Part shown: positions 48,258 through 60,267 of the stretch, piece by piece
Layout of the letters: each line of letters begins with the position of its first letter
How positions within the stretch are numbered: the first letter of the stretch is position 1
NCBI GenBank assembly: GCA_032622095.1
Contig: CP136069.1
Location: 202,352,690-202,416,689, forward strand
Direction of reading: 5' to 3'
DNA: 64,000 nt
Source of the DNA: Siphonodentalium dalli
Lineage: Eukaryota; Mollusca; Scaphopoda; Gadilida; Siphonodentaliidae
Notes under the pieces: generated by a model
Databases searched by the model: none
What the model was told of the DNA's origin: nothing
What the model saw: only the letters and a program-made list of their open reading frames with translations
Translations under genes and position numbers: made by a program

Positions 48258-50023
48258 CTAGGGGGTTGCCCGTCAAAAATGACGGGTATATAAATGTTCT
48301 TTGTTATTTTCTAGTGTCCGCGTTCATGGACACATGGAATGGTCATGCTTCTCCTTTTTGTTACTGGATGCGCGTTGGAACACATTATTTCACTAAAACT
48401 GTATTTCTACACACCAGTCCACATATATGCGCATGCACATATTGAACGAAACAAAATCAGTATATTATTTAAATACTATATGCACCAACTGAAACATACT
48501 CAATTCAGGAGCCTTCATTCGGGAGCTTGCTGCACATTTTGAACGGAACCCCCTTGGAACCTGTATTCAGCATGCCGCCTAATAATCACCTGCACTGCGC
48601 GGCCCGTTTGTATGAACACTTTATTTCAATAAAACTGTATTTTTACCCCCACCCCATCTCCCCAACCCATGTATATGCATGCACATATGGAACGCAACAA
48701 TCAAAATATTTTACTTTATCTATACTAACTGAAACAGACTCAATTCGGAATCTTTATTTAGAGGGGGGCATACATCCCCTTCCTGCGCTTCGCGCACATT
48801 ATATGATCTTATACTGCGTGAGCTTCGCGCACATATATAGGGAGCTTGCAGAACATTTTAAACGGACCTCCTTTGGATCCTGTATTCAGCATGCAGCATA
48901 TTGATCACACGCCCTGCACTGCGCGGCCCATTTGTATGAACACTTTATTTCAATAAAACTGTATTTTTGCCCCCCCCCCCCCCCCACCACCATCATCTCC
49001 CCAACCCACTTATATGCATGCACATATATGGAACGCAACAATCAAGATATTTTACTTAATCTATACTAACTGAAACAGGCTCAATTCGGAACCTTTATTT
49101 AGCTGGGGAGGGGCCTGCAGCCCCTTTGTGAGCTTCGCGCACATAAACTGCGTGCGTTTCGCGCATTGTGATCTTTTAAACATTTATTCTTTTATCAGAT
49201 TTGCACTCAACCGAAAGATTAAAAGAGCATTAATTAGCGTCGGCAGTATTGTTTACACTGTAGGCCCTATTATTAGGCCTGCCCCGGGAATGTGCTTTTT
49301 CTAACTGAGTTCCGGCGAATTTACTGAGTTCACTGTACCCACTGGCGGGAGGTCAGACTGCATCCATTCGCAATCTTCCGTGTATACCGGTACTCCTTCG
49401 ATTCCACACTCAATGCACAACTTTCGTTTCAAAGACAGCATTCTGTACTTATGTTCAAATCCAACTGGCAAATTAAAATACCATATTAGCACCCATGCCC
49501 AACGACGAACGTTCGAGTCATGACTCTGCACCCCACTACATCCACACATTCCCAACGACGGTAGAACGTTCGAGTCTTGACTACACCCCTCTATACATGC
49601 ACTTCCGCGACAAAATCAACATTCGTTATCTAAATTCACAATGTACCTGAACTGACACATTAAGTTAGCGCTTATTTCCAACAACGCTTTGATTGAGCGC
49701 ATGGAAGTTTCGCCTACAATAGCAAAGCAAGTGTTGGTTTGTGTTCGACGTCAATGACGTCATTTGGACAAACGTCATAAGAAATAGTGTATACTTGAGT
49801 GCAGATACTGCATTTGGGGACCATGTTAGATCTCAGGTTTTCTCGGACCAATCAGCGTCAAATTTGGCGAATCACCTTTTATGACACACGATAGGCAGTG
49901 GTACAAATTTGGGCCACATTGGACGCATGGTTAAAAAGTTATAAACGCGCCAAAAGCGTGACCGAGTTATACACAGATACACACACACACACACACACAG
50001 ACGACGGGTTTTATAGATATAGA
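48258..50023 (-). mobile_element. Helitron array copy 3 (1766 bp)
   Basis: Same ends as copy 2. It differs from copy 2 by many small changes, including a longer C run near 48970, so copies 2 and 3 are older than the later duplication of the pair. Confidence 0.85.
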
Positions 50024-51735
50024 CTAGGGGGTTGCCCGTCACAAAATGACGGGTATATAAATGTTCTTTGTTATTTTCTAGTGTTCGCGTTCATGGACAC
50101 ATGGAATGGTCATGCTTATCTTTTTTTGTTACTGGATGCGCGTTGGAACACTTTATTTTACTAAAACTGTATTTCTACATACCCAGTCCACATATGCGCA
50201 TGCACATATTGAACGTAAAAAAATCAGTATATTATTTAAATGCTACTATGCCCCAACTGAAACATACTCAAGTCAGGAACCTTCATTCGGGAGCTTGCTT
50301 CACGTTTTGAACAGACCCCATTTGGAACCTGTATTTGGCATGCCGCCTAATGAGCACACGCCTGCACTGCGCGGCCCATTTGTATGAACACTTTATTTCA
50401 ATAAAACTGTATTTTTACCCCCACCCATCTCCCCAACCCATGTATATGCATGCACATATGGAACGCAACAATCAAAATAGTTTACTTTATCTATACTGAA
50501 ACAGGCTAAATTCAGGAGACTTTATTTAGCCGGGGAGGGGCCTACAGCCCCTTTCTGCGCTTCGCGCACATTATATGATCTTCAACTGCGTGAGCTTCGC
50601 GCAGTTATAGGGAGCTTGCAGCACATTTTAAACGAACCCCTTCGGAACCTGTATTCAACATGCAGCCTATAATGATCACATGCCCTGCACTGCGCGGCCC
50701 ATTTGTATGAACAATTTATTTCAATAAATCTGTATTTTTGCCCCCACCATCATCTCCGCAACCCACGTATATGGAACGCAACAATTAAGATATTTTACTT
50801 TATCTATTCTAACTGAAACAGGCTCAATTCGGAACCTTTATTTAGCGGGGGGGGGGGCTGCAGCCCCTTTGTGAGCTTCGCGCACATTATATGAATTTAA
50901 ACTGCATGCGCTTCGCGCACATTTTGATCTTTTAAACATGTAATCTTTTATCAAATTTACACTCAACCGAAAGATTAACAGAACATTAATTAGTGTTGGC
51001 AGTATTGTTTACACTGTAGGCCCTATTATTATGCCTGTCCCGGGGATGTGATTTTTCTAACTGAGTTCCGGCGAATTTACTGAGTTCACGGTACCCATTG
51101 GCGGGAGGTCAGACTGTGTCAATTCGCCATCTTCCGTGTATACCGGTACTCCTTCGATTCCACACTCAATGCACAACTTTCGTATCAAAGACAGCATTCT
51201 TTACTTATGTTCAAACCCAACTGGCAAATTAAAATACCATATTAGCATCCATTCCCAACGACGAACGTTCGAGTCTTGACTCTGCACACCACTACATCCA
51301 CCCATTCCCAACGACGGTAGAACGTTCGAGTCTTGACTCTACACCCACTATACATCTACTTCCGCGACAAAATCAACATTCGTTACCTAAATTCACACTG
51401 AACCTGAACTGACACATTAATTTAGCGCCTATTTCCAACAACGCTTTGATCCGCTTTGGTAGAGCGCATGGAAGTTTCTCATACAATTGTTGGTTTGCGT
51501 TCGACGTCAATGACGTCATTTCGACAAACGTTATAAGAAATAGTGTCTACTTGAGTGCAAATGCTGCATTTGGGGACCATGTTAGATCTCAGGTTTGCTT
51601 TGACCAATCGGCGTAAATTTGGTAACTCACCTTTTATGTCAAACTATAGGTCGTGGTAGAAATTTGGGCCACATGGGACGCATGGTTGAAAAGTTATAAA
51701 CGCGCCAAAAGCGTGACCGAGTTATACACACACAG

Positions 51736-51769
<34 letters not shown>

Positions 51770-51790
51770 GACGGGTTTTATATATATAGA
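50024..51790 (-). mobile_element. Helitron array copy 4, near-identical to copy 2
   Basis: Matches copy 2 base for base over long stretches (for example the segment from ATGACGGGTATATAAATG onwards), with scattered single differences such as the ATAAAACTGTATATTTACC / ATTTTTACC change. Offset from copy 2 is 3533 bp. Confidence 0.85.
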
Positions 51791-53546
51791 CTAGGGGGTT
51801 GCCCGTCAAAAATGACGGGTATATAAATGTTCTTTGTTAGTTTCTAGTGTCCGCGTTCATGGACACATGGAATGGTCATGCTTCTCCTTTTTGTTACTGG
51901 ATGCGCGTTGGAACACATTATTTCACTAAAACTGTATTTCTACACACCAGTCCACATATATGCGCATGCACATATTGAACGAAACAAAATCAGTATATTA
52001 TTTAAATACTATATGCACCAACTGAAACATACTCAATTCAGGAGCCTTCATTCGGGAGCTTGCTGCACATTTTGAACGGAACCCCCTTGGAACCTGTATT
52101 CAGCATGCCGCCTAATAATCACCTGCACTGCGCGGCCCGTTTGTATGAACACTTTATTTCAATAAAACTGTATTTTTACCCCCACCCCATCTCCCCAACC
52201 CATGTATATGCATGCACATATGGAACGCAACAATCAAAATATTTTACTTTATCTATACTAACTGAAACAGGCTCAATTCGGAATCTTTATTTAGCGGGGG
52301 GCATACATCCCCTTCCTGCGCTTCGCGCACATTATATGATCTTATACTGCGTGAGCTTCGCGCACATATATAGGGAGCTTGCAGAACATTTTAAACGGAC
52401 CTCCTTTGGATCCTGTATTCAGCATGCAGCATATTGATCACACGCCCTGCACTGCGCGGCCCATTTGTATGAACACTTTATTTCAATAAAACTGTATTTT
52501 TGCCCCCCCCCCCACCATCATCTCCCCAACCCACTTATATGCATGCACATATATGGAACGCAACAATCAAGATATTTTACTTAATCTATACTAACTGAAA
52601 CAGGCTCAATTCGGAACCTTTATTTAGCTGGGGAGGGGCCTGCAGCCCCTTTGTGAGCTTCGCGCACATAAACTGCGTGCGTTTCGCGCATTGTGATCTT
52701 TTAAACATTTATTCTTTTATCAGATTTGCACTCAACCGAAAGATTAAAAGAGCATTAATTAGCGTCGGCAGTATTGTTTACACTGTAGGCCCTATTATTA
52801 GGCCTGCCCCGGGAATGTGCTTTTTCTAACTGAGTTCCGGCGAATTTACTGAGTTCACTGTACCCACTGGCGGGAGGTCAGACTGCATCCATTCGCAATC
52901 TTCCGTGTATACCGGTACTCCTTCGATTCCACACTCAATGCACAACTTTCGTTTCAAAGACAGCATTCTGTACTTATGTTCAAATCCAACTGGCAAATTA
53001 AAATACCATATTAGCACCCATTCCCAACGACGAACGTACGAATCTTGACTCTGCACACCACTACATCCACCCATTCCCAACGACGGTAGAACGTTCGAGT
53101 CTTGACTCTACACCCCATTATACATGCACTTCCTCGACAAAATCAACATTCGTTACCTAAATTCACACTGAACCTGAACTGACACATTAAGTTAGCGCCT
53201 ATTACCAACAACGCTTTGGTAGAGCGTATGGAAGTTTCGCCTACTATAGCAAAGCAAGTGTTGGTTTGCGTTCGACGTCAATGACGTCATTTCGACAAAC
53301 GTCATAAGAAATAGTGTCTACTTGAGTGCAAATACTGCATTTGGGGGCCCTGTTATATCTCAGGTTTGCTTTGACCAATCGGCGTGAAATTTGGTGAGTC
53401 ATCTTTTAAGACACAATATAGGCCATGGTACAAATTTGGGCAACATTGCACTCATGGTTGAAAAATTATAAGCGCGCCAAAAGCGTGACCGAGTTATACA
53501 CATATACACACACACACACACCGACGACGGGTTTTATATATATAGA
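51791..53546 (-). mobile_element. Helitron array copy 5, near-identical to copy 3
   Basis: Matches copy 3 at an offset of about 3533 bp, with a shorter C run near 52505. It diverges from copy 3 after about 53020. Confidence 0.85.
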
Positions 53547-55809
53547 CTAGGGGGTTGCCCGTCACAAAATGACGGGTATATAAATGTTCTTTGTCATTTT
53601 CTAGTGTCCGCTTTCATGGTCATGCTTCTCTTTTTTTGTTACTGGATGCGCGTTGGAACACTTTATTTCACTAAAACTGTATTTCTACACACCCAGTCTA
53701 CATATGCGCATGCACATATATTGCACGAAACAAAATCAGTATATTATTTAAATACTACTATGCACCAATCGAAACATACTCAATTCAGGAGCCTTCATTT
53801 GGGAGCTTGTTGCCATGCATTGCGCGGCCCATTTGTATGAAAACTTTATTTCAATAAAACTGTATTTTTGCCCCCAACATCATCTCCCCAACCCACGTAT
53901 ATATATGCATGCACATATGGAACGCAACAATCAAGATATTTTACTTTATCTATATAGGGCCTACTAACTGAAACAGACTCTATTCGGAACCTTTATTTAG
54001 CGGGGAGGGGTCTGCAGCCTCGTAGTGAGCTTCGCGCACATTATATGAATTTAAACTGCGTGCGCTTCGCGCACATTGTGATCTTTTAAACATTTATTCT
54101 TTTATCAGATTTGCACTCAACCGAAAGATTAAAAGAACATTAATTAGCGTCGGCAGTATTACTTACACTATAGGCCCTATTATTAGGCCTGTCCCGAGAA
54201 TGTGATTTTTCTAACTGAGTTTGGCGAATTTACTGAGTTTACGGTACCCACTGGCGGGAGGTCAGACTGTCCATTCGCCATGCATTGCGCGGCCCATTTG
54301 TATGAAAACTTTATTTCAATAAAACTGTATTTTTGCCCCCAACATCATCTCCCCAACCCACGTATATATATGCATGCACATATGGAACGCAACAATCAAG
54401 ATATTTTACTTTATCTATAGGGCCTACTAACTGAAACAGACTCTATTCGGAACCTTTATTTAGCGGGGAGGGGTCTGCAGCCTCGTAGTGAGCTTCGCGC
54501 ACATTATATGAATTTAAACTGCGTGCGCTTCGCGCACATTGTGATCTTTTAAACATTTATTCTGTTATCAGATTTGCACTCAACCGAAAGATTAAAAGAA
54601 CATTAATTAGCGTCGGCAGTATTACTTACACTATAGGCCCTATTATTAGGCCTGTCCCGAGAATGTGATTTTTCTAACTGAGTTTGGCGAATTTACTGAG
54701 TTTACGGTACCCACTGGCGGGAGGTCAGACTGTCCATTCGCCATGCATTGCGCGGCCCATTTGTATGAAAACTTTATTTCAATAAAACTGTATTTTTGCC
54801 CCCAACATCATCTCCCCAACCCACGTATATGCATGCACATATATGGAACGCAACAATCGAGATATTTTACTAAATCTATACTGACTGAAACAGGCTCAAT
54901 TCTGAACATTTATTTAGCGGGGTAGGGGCCTGCAGCCCCTTTATGCGCTTCGCGCACATTATATGAATTTAAAACGCGTGCGCTTCGCGCATTGTGATCT
55001 TTTAAACATTTATTCTTGTATCAGATTTGCACTCAACCGAAAGATTAAAAGAGCATTAATTAGCGTCGGCAGTATTGTTTACACTGTATGCCCTATTATT
55101 AGTCCTGTCCCGGAAATGTGCTTTTTTCAACTGAGTTCCGGCGAATTTACTGAGTTCACGGTACCCACTGGGTACCGCCTACCCACGTTTTTCCGGTACT
55201 CCTTCGATTCCACACTCAATGCACAACTTTCGTATCAAAGACAGCATTCTTTACTTGTGTTCAAACCCAACTGGCAAATTAAAATACCATATTAGCACCC
55301 ATTCCCAACGACGAACGTTCGAGTCTTGGCTCTGCAAACCACTACATCCACCCATTCCCAACGACGGTATAGAACGTTCGAGTCTTGACTCTACACCCCA
55401 CTATACATGCACTTCCGCGACAAAATCAACATAAATTCACACTGAACCTGAACTGACACATTAATTTCCAACAACGCTTTGGTAGAGCGCATGGAAGTTT
55501 CGCCTACAATAGCAAAGCAAGTATTGGTTTGTGTTCGACGTCAATGACGTCATTTCGACAAACGTCATAAGAAATAGTGTCTACTTGAGTGCAAATGCTG
55601 CATTTGGGGACCATGTTAGATCTCAGGTTTGCTTTAACCAATCGGCGTGAAATTTGGTGAGTCACCTTTTATGACACACTATAGGTCGGGGTACAAATTT
55701 GGGCCACATAGGACGCATGGTTGAAAAGTTATAAACGCGCCAAAAGCGTGACCGAGTTATACACACACAGACAGACACACACACAGACGACGGGTTTTAT
55801 ATATATAGA
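53547..55809 (-). mobile_element. Helitron array copy 6 with internal 463-bp duplications (2263 bp)
   Basis: Same ends as the others, but an internal block starting CATGCATTGCGCGGCCCATT occurs at 53814, 54279 and 54742 (spacings 465 and 463). The join reads CATTCGCCATGCATTGCG, where other copies read CATTCGCCATCTTCCGTG; the shared GCCAT suggests a micro-homology join. Confidence 0.85.
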
Positions 55810-57584
55810 CTAGGGGGTTGCCCGTCACAAAATGACGGGTATATAAATGTTCTTTGTTATTTTATAGTGTCCGCTTTCATAGACACATGGAATGGTCATG
55901 CTTCTCTTTTTTTGTTACTTTATGCGCGTTGGAACACTTTATTTCACTAAATCTGTATGTCTACACATGCACCCAGTCTACATATGCGCATGCACATATT
56001 GAACGAAACAAAATCAGTATATTATTTAAATACTACTATGCACCAACTGAAACATACTCAATTCAGGAGCCTTCATTCGGGAGCTTGTTGCACATTTTGA
56101 ACGGACCCACTTTGGAACCTGTATTCCGCATGCCGCCTAATTATCATACGCCTTTACTGTGCGATCCATTTGTATGAACACTTTTCAATAACATTTTATT
56201 TTTTACCCCTACCCCATCTCCCCAACCCATGTATATGCATGCACATATGGAACGCAACAATCAAAATATTGTACTTTATCTATACTGAAACAGGCTCAAT
56301 TCGGGAGACTTTATTTAGCGGGGTGGGGTCTACAGCCCCTGTCTGCGCATCGCGCACATTATATGATCTGCGTGAGCTTCGTGCACACATAGGGATCTTG
56401 CAGCACATTTTAAACGGACCCCCTTTGGAACCTGTATTCAGCATGCAGCCTAATGATCACACGCCCTGCACTGCACGGCCCATTTGTATGAACACTTTAT
56501 TTCAATAAAACTGTATATTTGCCCCCACCATCATCTCCCCAACCCACGTATATGCATGCACATATGGAACGCAACAATCAAGATATTTTACTTTATCTAT
56601 AGGGCCTACTAACTGAAACAGGCTCTATTCGGGACCTTTATTTAGCGGGGGAGGGGTCTGCAGCCCCTTAGTAAGCTTCGCGCACATTATATGAAATTAA
56701 ACTGCGTGCGCTTCGCGCACATTGTGATCTTTTAAACATTTAGTCTTTTATCAGATTTGCACTCAACCGAAAGATTAAAAGAACATTAATTAGCGTCGGC
56801 AGTATTGTTTACACTGCAGGCCCTATTATTAGGCCTGTCCCGGGAATGTGATTTTTCTAACTCAGTTTGGCGAATTTACTGAGTTCACGGTACCCACTGG
56901 CGGGAGGTCAGACTGTCCATTCGCCATCTTCCGTGTATACCGGTACTCCTTCGATACTACATTCAATGCAAAACTTTCGTATCAAAGACAGCATTATTTA
57001 CTTATGTTTAAACCCAACTGGCAAATTAAAATACCATATTAGCACCCATGCCCAACGACGAACGTTCGAGTCTTGACTCTGCACCCCACTACATCCACCC
57101 ATTCCCAACGACGGCAGAACGTTCGAGTCTTGACTACACCCCACTATGCACTTCCGCGACAAAATCAACATTCGTTATCTAAATTCACAATGAACCTGAA
57201 CTGACACATTAATTTAGCGCTTATTTCCAACAACGCTTTGGTTGAGCGCATGGAAGTTTCGCCTACAATAGCAAAGCAAGTGTTGTAATGCGTTCGACGT
57301 CAATGACGTCATTTGGACAAACGTCATAAGAAATAGTGTCTACTTGAGTGCAGATACTGCATTTAGGGACCATGTTAGATCTCAGGTTTGCTTGAACCAA
57401 TCGGCGTGAAATTTGGTGAGTCACCTTTTATGACACACTATAGGCCGTGGTACAAATTTGGGCCACATTGGACGCATGATTAAAAAGTTATAAACGCGCC
57501 AAAAGCGTGACCGAGTTACACACACACACACACACAGACAGATACACACACACACACAGACAACGGGTTTTATATATATATAGA
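55810..57584 (-). mobile_element. Helitron array copy 7 (1775 bp), last of the array
   Basis: Starts CTAGGGGGTTGCCCGTCACA and ends GGGTTTTATATATATATAGA next to T, with no further CTAG after it. This gives the array's intact outer 5' end in minus sense and the A-T insertion site. Confidence 0.85.
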
Positions 57585-57678
57585 TGGTATAGAACTATAG
57601 ATGTATCCTACACTAATAATGTTTTCATAGATAACGGTTATGCACTCTTTCTAAATTATAATTCTAATATTTTTGCAG

Positions 57679-59300
57679 GCAAATGACAAACTGAATGCCT
57701 GTGACTTGGAGTTTGACGAGAAGGAATCTCATGAAACAGGAAAAGACTGTAACGAAGAAACACCAACGCCAAGGTGAGAATCTTAATGAAAACATTGAAA
57801 TTACGAGGAAAAATAGTATAAACGATCACGAAATTATACAGTATGTAGTTCGGCATCAAACATTTCTACAACAGATGCATTGAAAACAACATTGATTTCA
57901 TAAGTAAATTGATATCTCCATTTCAAACAAAATGATAATAATATTTATAATTTCTTTTTCATACTTTTTTGCAGGTACAGAAGTCTGCGACTGCAAGCCG
58001 ATTCCACCAAATTGACGAACATGAGTTAGAAGAGCTTGAAAAGAACAGACTGGCTTCATCGACCAAATCAAACACAAGATGGGGATGAAACTATTTGGTG
58101 GTGGGTTATTTCAATAAGAATATTCAGTTCTGTGTGATAAAATTAAAGATATCTTTTGACGTGAAATAAAACAACAATGTCCTTGAAATATACAATAAGC
58201 ATCATTTTCCATGCATCTCTGCATTATCTGGGCATATAAAGTTTCAGAATGATGCCGAACAACATTCTGTATAATTGTTATGCATTCCATCAATATTTTT
58301 TTATACATCTTTGGTTACACAGAAATGATGGATGCTAAAAAGCCTAAATGAATAGTAAACGGTAAAATTTTCTGAAATAAAGTTTGCAGTTTGTTAAATT
58401 ACTTTGTATTTACCAAGTGATAACTGTTTTTTTTAGAATGGTGTACTGAGCGATTTGGGCAGAAATTCGAATTTGACGAAAGAAGATTTGAATGAGAAGC
58501 TCAGACTACTCTATGCTGAAGCCCGCCCAAAGAATGGAGAAGAATACCACAAGAACACACTGAAGTCAATACGATCAGCTTTAAATCGGCATATGTCAGA
58601 CAGCAAGGCTAAATTCGATATCGTCAATGATTGTGAATTTCGTGGCGCGAATAGAGTTTGGGATGCCAAACTGAACAAAACTGTTAGCTGATGGCAAATT
58701 AAAGCCGACGAAACATAAAAGAAATGATATCAACCAAAGATCTAAAGCTGATCAATTCATATCTTGCCCAAGACACCCCAATAACATTAAAACTGAGAGT
58801 GTGGTACTTAATTACTTTCATTTTCTAAATCGGGTATTGGAATTTCATCATCAGTTATCTCTGAATTCTTTTGATTTTTGTATTGATGAAAATGGCAGAG
58901 AGTATGCAACACTGAACCATGACACAAAGCAAAACAATTGGCAAGGTGATTTATATATGAAAGGTTAAGTTGGGTTCGAGAAGCGAATGTATGCCGTGGA
59001 AGGTTCAGAGATGTGTCAAGTTAAAGCACTGAAAATGTTCATCGAACGTACAGATCCGACAGCAAGTGCTTTATTTAAATGTTGCAACAAGGATAGTTTG
59101 TACTCACTTAATCCGAAGGAGTTTCAGATTTAGTACACCGCCAAACCTCAATGATGCAGGATTCGAACTGAGGCATATAATGTTAATGTCCGGCCATAAA
59201 AGTGAATCTGCTGTCAGAAGTCATAATATTGTTCGCGACAGCAGGAGGAAAACATCAGCGATACCCTTTTCAGAACAGCAACAGCTGTTGATCAACTTGA
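57679..59300 (+). pseudogene. Crypton/DUF3504 tyrosine-recombinase-like gene, decayed
   Basis: A possible exon 57679-57773 is bounded by TTTTTGCAG and GTGAGA. A second begins after TTTTTTGCAG at 57975 and gives RFHQIDEHELEELEKNRLAS and NTRWGMKLF. A third, after TTTTTTTTAG at 58436, gives LNEKLRLLYAEARPKNGEEY, ALNRHMS and FRGANRVWDAKLN. These are the N-terminal part of the domain found in Crypton elements and in ZMYM/QRICH1/KCTD1-type proteins. Later segments, in different frames, read ISTKDLKLINSYLAQDTPIT, FDFCIDENGREYATLNHDTK, EKRMYAVEGSEMCQVKALKM and FELRHIMLMSGHKSESAVRS. Several stops and frame changes occur. The catalytic Arg and the GHK histidine remain, but histidine stands where the family has the nucleophilic tyrosine (RSH for RSY). 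Dead copy or relic of a domesticated gene. Confidence 0.75.
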
Positions 59301-59736
59301 TGTGCAAGCTCAGGATAATACCTATTCAAAATCAACTAAATCTCTCAGCAGTGCCACTACCAATTCTGAATCTGATCCACATCAAACAGAGGTCGCCATT
59401 TAAATGTCCACATCAAATTCAAAATCTCCAATTGACAGTTCAGCATCTTCAGCTCTTCATAATATTGAGAACTTTATGCATTCTTCCAGCTTCATGCCGA
59501 TTCCATGATTATGAATTGAAATTCCATGAGTTCGTTGTTTATCCTTAACATTGATCTTTTATTAATAAACTTGCCAAATTATAAAGTCGCCTAATTTATT
59601 TTCGACCCAAGTTCTCAATTTCCGTTATGATGTCCAGACACAGGTATCACTTTGGTAGTTTTACGATTTGTTGTTTTTGGTATATTTTCGTCAACTAATC
59701 TATGCGGATTGTCGTAATTATAAGCAATCGACGTCG

Positions 59737-60267
59737 TTTTCGATGGATATGTCGGCGTATAGAAGTGTCGGATGACGAACTACATACTTAGTATAATTTC
59801 GCTTAACCCTTTACCCAACAGAAGGGCCCTGTGCCAATGCATTCTCTTATATATGCGAGTCGACCATAGGTCGCCTCGCATATATAAGAGAATGCATTGG
59901 CTTAACACATTAAAAATTATAAAATTGTTAAAGAATGTAAGAAAAAATGTTAAAAAGTGTTAAAAAAAGATTTTTTTTTAGGCCAATGCATTCTCTTATA
60001 TATGCGAGGCGACCTATGGTCGACTCGCATATATAAGAGAATGCATTGGCACAGGGCTAACTGTAACTATCACAATGTGGTCAAGGAGCCGGTTCCAATG
60101 ATATGCATATGTGTATGGTTTTATTGAGACAGACCGAAGATATTTTAGGCTGTTGAAGCTTTATTTGGCCGGTTTTGGCCGGTTTGTTGGGTAAAGGGTT
60201 AACGAAATTATACAGTATCTAGTTGGGCATCCGACACTTCTATACGCCGACAGATTCATCGAAAATA
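59737..60267. mobile_element. Foldback element with arms of about 65 bp, split by a piggyBac-like MITE
   Basis: 59737-59802 and 60203-60267 are inverted copies (GTCGGCGTATAGAAGTGTCG and GTATAATTTCG on one side, their complements on the other). Single arms of the same family occur at about 57827-57890 (plus) and 58187-58285 (minus), on either side of a Crypton exon. Rejoining the arms would leave a hairpin with CTTAA as loop. Confidence 0.7.
59807..60198. mobile_element. piggyBac-like MITE, 392 bp, containing two inverted 67-bp palindromes
   Basis: Terminal inverted repeats CCCTTTACCCAACA and TGTTGGGTAAAGGG are flanked by TTAA at 59803-59806 and 60199-60202; CCCTTT ends and TTAA targets are typical of piggyBac. 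Inside, 59834-59900 is a palindrome with perfect 26-bp arms (from CCAATGCATTCTCTTATATA) and a small CGACC/GGTCG inner stem. 59983-60049 is its exact reverse complement. Spacer DNA between them is A/T-rich. No coding. Confidence 0.8.

Noticed and set aside
46535-57076. Repeated 64-125-codon frames in the Helitron copies
   Set aside because: Recur only because the copies recur; different copies truncate and shift them, and no Helitron Rep/helicase motif is present.
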